Origin: Bacillus sp. AFS098217
Lineage (GTDB): Bacteria > Bacillota > Bacilli > Bacillales > Bacillaceae_G
Assembly (NCBI RefSeq): GCF_002551815.1
Contig: NZ_NVPR01000073.1
Span: 1-64,000 of the forward strand
Direction of reading: 5' to 3'
Length of the DNA: 64,000 bases
A program made the position numbers and the translations under genes. The notes below the pieces were generated by a model. That model was not told the DNA's origin. It searched no databases and was given only the letters and a program-made list of their open reading frames with translations. This document shows positions 59,524-64,000 of this stretch, piece after piece; positions within the stretch are counted from its first letter, which is position 1; each line of letters begins with the position of its first letter.

Positions 59524-62500
59524 ATGTTTGAGAAAAGGAAAGAGGGAAATATTGTGCAAACATCACCATATTTTCAACGTTCACCTCGCGTGAGAGTTGA
59601 CATTCCGACGGGGAAAGTCGTTGTCCATGATCCACCTAATATGCCAGAAGAACCAAAGTTTTCGATAGAATCAATGCTACTTCCAGGTATTATGACAGTT
59701 TTAACAATTGTTCTTTATTTTTTTGTTATGAAGAATATGAGATCAAGTTCAAGTTTTTTACCATTTATGATGATATCTAGTATACCCGTATTAGGGACTT
59801 ACATATTTACAATATTAGCATTCTTTCGTAAGAAAAAAGAACATCGCTTAATGTTAGAACAACTACAAAACAATTACTTAGAGCAATTACAAAAACACCG
59901 GATGGAGTTGGAAAATTTAAAAGTAGAACAAGCAAAATACTTAATTATAAAAAATCCAAGCCCTTTAAAAAGTATCGGCCGGATTGAAAATAGAGAAAGT
60001 AATCTTTGGGAAAGAACTCCTGAAGGAGAGGATTTTTTAGATATTCGTATTGGTACAGGAATAAGGAGCTTTTTAATAGACTTAAAAGTTCCTGAAAAAC
60101 GAGGTTATGATGATAATCTATTAATTACAGAAGCACAAAATATTGCAAAGGACTTTAAATATATTACCAATGGGCACATTTCTATTTCTCTAAAAAAGCA
60201 TGACGTGATAGGTGTAGTTGGGAACAAGGATGATATTTCAAACTTTATACGGATCACAACAACACAAATTATGACACATCATGCACCTAATGAAGTGAAA
60301 ATAGCGGCATTTTATCATCAAAAAAACAAGGAGAATTGGAATTGGATGAGATGGTTGCCCCATGTGTGGGATGAGCAACATAATATTCGTTTTTTAGCGG
60401 ATACAGAAGATACTGCCCAAAAGTTAGCAGAATCTTTGTTTATACCGCTAAATATGCGAAGAATTTTTAATTCCTCACATCAAAAGGATGTAAACGTACC
60501 ACTTGTACCTATGTATATCTTCTTTTTAGAGGCTCGAGACTTTTTAGAGGAAGATCCATTATTACCGATGTTATTAAAAGAAGGACAAAGTGTTGGTGCT
60601 TCAACATTTGTGTTTGCTCAGCGTAAAGATCAGCTTCCAATGGAGTGTGATCTTATTATAAATGTAAATGAGGACGAAGGTGAAGTTTTTGAAACCTTTT
60701 CGAGCACATCTGAAGGAGAAGAGAAAACATATACACAATTTAAAGTAGATAAACTATCGTATAAAACGTGTGAGCAAGGAGCGAGGAGCCTTGCATCAAT
60801 TCGTCTTAAAAGCTCAACAGCTGCTAATATTCCAAAACTTTTAACGTTTTTAGATTTATTTAACGTAAAAACAATGGAAGAGTTAGAAATCTTGAATCGC
60901 TGGGAGGAAAACCGATACCCAACAGCACTACCTGTACCGATAGGAGTGAGAGAAGGGGGGAAACCCGTTGTTTTAAATATTCACGATAAAATTGAAAAGA
61001 AAGGACATGGTCCACATGGATTGATGGCTGGCACGACAGGCTCTGGAAAGAGTGAAGTTATTCAATCTATAATTGCGTCATTGGCAGTTACCTATCATCC
61101 TCATGAAATGGCCTTTATGTTAATTGATTACAAGGGAGGAGGAATGTCTAATACATTTGCGGGATTGCCGCATGTAGTTGCTTCCATCACAAACCTTGAG
61201 GATCCTAATTTAATTGAACGAGCACGTATTTCGTTAAAAGCAGAATTAGAAAGAAGGCAAAAGCTATTCATACAGGCGGGTAACGTACAGCATTTAGATG
61301 AATATTATGAAACAAATTGGCGCGAAAAAGAGCCATTACCACATTTGTTTATTGTGATTGATGAGTTTGCACAGATGAAAAAAGAACAACCCGAATTTAT
61401 GGATGAGTTAATTAGTGTAGCTGCGATTGGACGTACATTAGGTGTACACTTACTACTTGCTACACAAAAGCCATCAGGAGTTGTAAATGATAAGATTTGG
61501 AGTAATTCTCGTTTTCGTATATGTCTTCGTGTTCAAGATGATGGAGACAGCAGGGAAATGATCAAAATTCCAGATGCATCTAAAATTAATGTGCCAGGTC
61601 GTGGATATCTACAAGTTGGAAACAATGAAATTTTAGAACTTTTTCAGTCTGCATGGAGTGGTGCACCTTATAATCCAGAAGAGGAAAAAGTTGTTCAACA
61701 TGTTGACTTTACAAAAATAAAGTTAAATGGTGAACGAATAAAAAGTAAAAAGCGTTTAAAACCATTGACAAATGGTCCGAAACAATTACAAGCATTAATT
61801 GACTATATTCACTTAAAGGCAGAACAAGAAAATATAAATCCGCTTCCGGGTCCATGGTTACCTCCGCTTCCGGAAACTTTACTATTGGACAGGTTTTATT
61901 CTATAACCGATTGGAATAAAAGTCAGTGGGAGATGGGAGAGCACGAGAAATATCAACCGATTGTAGGATTGATTGATGATGTTGCAAATCAGGCGCAATA
62001 TCCATTGAAGTTGAATTTATTGGAAGGTCATATGAATGTATATGGTATGCCGGGTACGGGGAAAACAACATTTATTCAAACAGTTATTATGTCCCTTGCA
62101 TTATCTCATTCACCAGAAGAAGTAAATTTTTATATTGTTGATTTTAGTAGAATGTTTTTAGATTTTGCTAAATTACCTCATGTAGGTGGAGTAGTACAAG
62201 AAGGTGAGTCAGAGAAAATAAAACGATTATTTGGCTTTATTAAGAAAGAGCTGTTGCATAGGAAAGAACAGTTTGCAACTCTAGGAGCAAAATCTTTTGA
62301 AACGTATAAACGTCTTTCTGGAGAAGTATTACCAGCTATGGTTATCATAATTGACGGGTATGCCCGATTTAAAAATGAGCATGAAAAAGAAAATGATTTA
62401 TTAGAGCAACTTCTTCGGGAAGCAGCTACTTATGGTTTGTATTTTCATATCATGTTGAACCAAACGAGTGATATGTTTGATCGATATCGAAATAATATCT

Positions 62501-63552
62501 CACTAACCGTTTCGTTTGAATTACAAGATGCTTCGGAATACCAGTTCTTAGTTGGAAAGTCAAGTTTCCCATTAACTGACGTACCGCCTGGACGCGGACT
62601 TGTGAAAGGACAACCACCAGAATTATTCCAAGCTGCTTTACCTTTTGTAGGAGAAAGTGAATTTGAATACACCGCCCAGCTGAAAAAAATAATGGAGAAA
62701 ATGAGAGATGCTTGGACCGGAACCGATGTAAAGCCAATTCCAATGGTACCCCAAGTGGTTTCATTGTGTAAGATGCTTGAAGATGAAGATGGACAAGGAG
62801 CTTGCATTGGAATAGAAACAAATGAAATTGAACCTCATCGTATTGTACTAGAAGAAATGAATAATATCGTTATTGCTGGCAGAATGGAGAGCGGGAAAAC
62901 ATCGCTTTTACAAAGCATTCTTTTATCGATGGCTAATCATTATTCATCCGAACAACTTGAAATTTATACAGTTGATTTAACTGGAAAATCAATGGGTATA
63001 GCTACTATGAATAATATACCGCATGTGAAACAATCAGTTATAGATGGACAGCAATTTACAAAAATGTTGGAAGAGTTTCTGGAAAGAGTAAATGAGCGTA
63101 AAGATATGGTTCCACAATTAGGAGAGGTAATTTCTGATTCGCCTAACAATTCGCGTATTGTAATTATGATTGATGATCTAGAGCAAGTATTAAGTTATGT
63201 ATCAATGGAGTTCCAGACGAAAGGCATGTTAGAGAAATTAGTAGAGCAGGCGAGAAATAAAGGTGTGCATTTTATTGTAGCTGGTACGACTTCTAATTTA
63301 AATAGCTATGGACATGAACAGTGGTTTAGTCATATTAGGAAGAGAAGTGTCGGGTACTTATTAGGTACAACAGACAATAGTGAGTTATATTTCTTTAACG
63401 CGAGATTACATCACACTGAAATGGATCAAGAATTAGCAGCTGGTGAAGGGTATTTTATTAAGAGAAAGCCAGTGAAGGTGAAAATCGCATATGAACCGCT
63501 TAATGTGGTAGCTGAAATGATGAAATCTCTACAACATACTATAATTCAATAA
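59524..63552 (+). CDS. essC: EssC-type FtsK/SpoIIIE ATPase, type VII secretion motor
   Basis: A 1342-residue membrane ATPase that drives export of WXG100 proteins. Two helices (about 46-68 and 75-97) are followed by three ATPase modules with Walker A at 503-510 (GTTGSGKS), 841-848 (GMPGTGKT) and 1119-1126 (GRMESGKT). Acidic Walker B strings are VIDEFAQM, IIIDGYAR and IMIDDLEQ. The N-terminal tandem FHA domains of Bacillus/Staphylococcus EssC (about 1480 residues) are missing; the protein starts close to the membrane segment, as in actinobacterial EccC. Two ATG/GTG starts are possible within the first 12 codons. Confidence 0.92.
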   Translation: MFEKRKEGNIVQTSPYFQRSPRVRVDIPTGKVVVHDPPNMPEEPKFSIESMLLPGIMTVLTIVLYFFVMKNMRSSSSFLPFMMISSIPVLGTYIFTILAFFRKKKEHRLMLEQLQNNYLEQLQKHRMELENLKVEQAKYLIIKNPSPLKSIGRIENRESNLWERTPEGEDFLDIRIGTGIRSFLIDLKVPEKRGYDDNLLITEAQNIAKDFKYITNGHISISLKKHDVIGVVGNKDDISNFIRITTTQIMTHHAPNEVKIAAFYHQKNKENWNWMRWLPHVWDEQHNIRFLADTEDTAQKLAESLFIPLNMRRIFNSSHQKDVNVPLVPMYIFFLEARDFLEEDPLLPMLLKEGQSVGASTFVFAQRKDQLPMECDLIINVNEDEGEVFETFSSTSEGEEKTYTQFKVDKLSYKTCEQGARSLASIRLKSSTAANIPKLLTFLDLFNVKTMEELEILNRWEENRYPTALPVPIGVREGGKPVVLNIHDKIEKKGHGPHGLMAGTTGSGKSEVIQSIIASLAVTYHPHEMAFMLIDYKGGGMSNTFAGLPHVVASITNLEDPNLIERARISLKAELERRQKLFIQAGNVQHLDEYYETNWREKEPLPHLFIVIDEFAQMKKEQPEFMDELISVAAIGRTLGVHLLLATQKPSGVVNDKIWSNSRFRICLRVQDDGDSREMIKIPDASKINVPGRGYLQVGNNEILELFQSAWSGAPYNPEEEKVVQHVDFTKIKLNGERIKSKKRLKPLTNGPKQLQALIDYIHLKAEQENINPLPGPWLPPLPETLLLDRFYSITDWNKSQWEMGEHEKYQPIVGLIDDVANQAQYPLKLNLLEGHMNVYGMPGTGKTTFIQTVIMSLALSHSPEEVNFYIVDFSRMFLDFAKLPHVGGVVQEGESEKIKRLFGFIKKELLHRKEQFATLGAKSFETYKRLSGEVLPAMVIIIDGYARFKNEHEKENDLLEQLLREAATYGLYFHIMLNQTSDMFDRYRNNISLTVSFELQDASEYQFLVGKSSFPLTDVPPGRGLVKGQPPELFQAALPFVGESEFEYTAQLKKIMEKMRDAWTGTDVKPIPMVPQVVSLCKMLEDEDGQGACIGIETNEIEPHRIVLEEMNNIVIAGRMESGKTSLLQSILLSMANHYSSEQLEIYTVDLTGKSMGIATMNNIPHVKQSVIDGQQFTKMLEEFLERVNERKDMVPQLGEVISDSPNNSRIVIMIDDLEQVLSYVSMEFQTKGMLEKLVEQARNKGVHFIVAGTTSNLNSYGHEQWFSHIRKRSVGYLLGTTDNSELYFFNARLHHTEMDQELAAGEGYFIKRKPVKVKIAYEPLNVVAEMMKSLQHTIIQ

Positions 63553-63677
63553 TTTTTAAGAGGCGAAATTAAGGGAATTTTTATATTTTTTGTAAAAAAC
63601 TATTTATTTTTATGGAGAATGTAATATATAATTTTATTGTTCACAATTTTTCTAAAAACGAAAGGGGATTAAAAAGT

Positions 63678-63947
63678 ATGCATATTAAAATTACACCAGA
63701 ACAAATGAAAGACATTGCTAACCATTTCACTAGAGCATCTCAAGAAGCTCAAGCACAAATTCGTGATTTAGATAACCAAATTAACTTCTTAGGTGAAAAT
63801 TGGGCAGGTAATACACAACGTAAGTTCAGAGAAGAATTCGATAATTCTAAAATTAGTATGCAAGAGTATATTCGTATTATCGAGGGGATTGCTTCTGAAC
63901 TGAATCGTATTGCTAATAAATTCGAAACAGTTGATAATACATATTGA
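63678..63947 (+). CDS. WXG100-family protein (EsxA-like)
   Basis: An 89-residue helical-hairpin protein. The turn has the W-x-G motif as NWAGN (Trp42, Gly44), flanked by two long helices, the second ending NRIANKFETVDNTY. It is the typical substrate and structural partner of type VII motors. AAAGGGG precedes the ATG at 63678; the frame is open to 63612. Further members of the cluster may lie past the window end. Confidence 0.92.
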   Translation: MHIKITPEQMKDIANHFTRASQEAQAQIRDLDNQINFLGENWAGNTQRKFREEFDNSKISMQEYIRIIEGIASELNRIANKFETVDNTY

Positions 63948-64000
63948 TTTGCAAAGGAAGAAAAGACCAGGATTTGTGAGGGCACTGAAAAAGCTCCTTA

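Noticed and set aside
62445-62821. Two minus-strand frames of about 120 codons opposite the EssC-type gene
   Set aside because: They are shadows of the conserved motor gene; no ribosome sites and no recognisable domains.

Overview
This 64 kb window is AT-rich chromosomal DNA from a Bacillus cereus-group organism. The evidence is the sporulation genes (spo0M, racA, a YjcZ-type peptide), the lysine 2,3-aminomutase locus in its B. cereus-type arrangement with a sigma-54 activator, frequent TTG/GTG starts behind strong AGGAGG-type sites, and many U-tailed terminators. No rRNA, tRNA or CRISPR array was recognised.

Layout. 0-5 kb: haemolysin III, tatA (59 codons) and tatC, a DegV protein, a dispersed repeat, a metallo-beta-lactamase-fold remnant and a SCO lipoprotein. 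5-17 kb: Hsp20, asnB, an SH3-amidase, a D-amino acid transaminase, a nitroreductase, nicotinamidase, a GAF kinase/LuxR regulator pair, a glycosyltransferase and azoreductase. 17.5-19 kb: selO, unusually GC-rich for this window. 20-24.4 kb: an Opu-type osmoprotectant importer with fused permease and binding protein, and an amino-acid permease. 24.8-28.5 kb: a two-gene McrB-like AAA+ / DUF2357-type nuclease module. 28.6-38.7 kb: mostly housekeeping genes, including hcp behind an Fnr box, racA, a CNNM/CorC transporter behind a tiny leader ORF, an aldehyde dehydrogenase and a sporulation-type kinase. 38.8 kb: an IS200/IS605-like right-end palindrome with no transposase.

39.2-47.6 kb is the lysine (kam) locus: aminotransferase, two CoA-transferase subunits, deacylase, beta-lysine acetyltransferase, the sigma-54 activator KamR, KamA and YokU. 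The kamA gene has a near-consensus -24/-12 promoter. 47.7-53.2 kb holds yozE, yodN, yozD, a Ser/Arg-rich peptide overlapping a kinase gene that overlaps spo0M, a PAP2 phosphatase, a cation-efflux protein and thioredoxin.

53.2-57.3 kb is a decayed accessory island. Two same-strand integrase 3' ends lie at 53.2-53.7 and 56.5 kb. Between them are a zinc-ribbon protein, a DUF6414-like protein, a broken gene and a 31-aa membrane peptide. 57.6 kb to the end is a type VII secretion cluster: TerY-like vWA protein, PP2C-like phosphatase, ubiquitin-like protein, an EssC-type three-ATPase motor without FHA domains, and a WXG100 protein. The gene set suggests secretion coupled to phospho-signalling and is the best candidate here for an under-described system.
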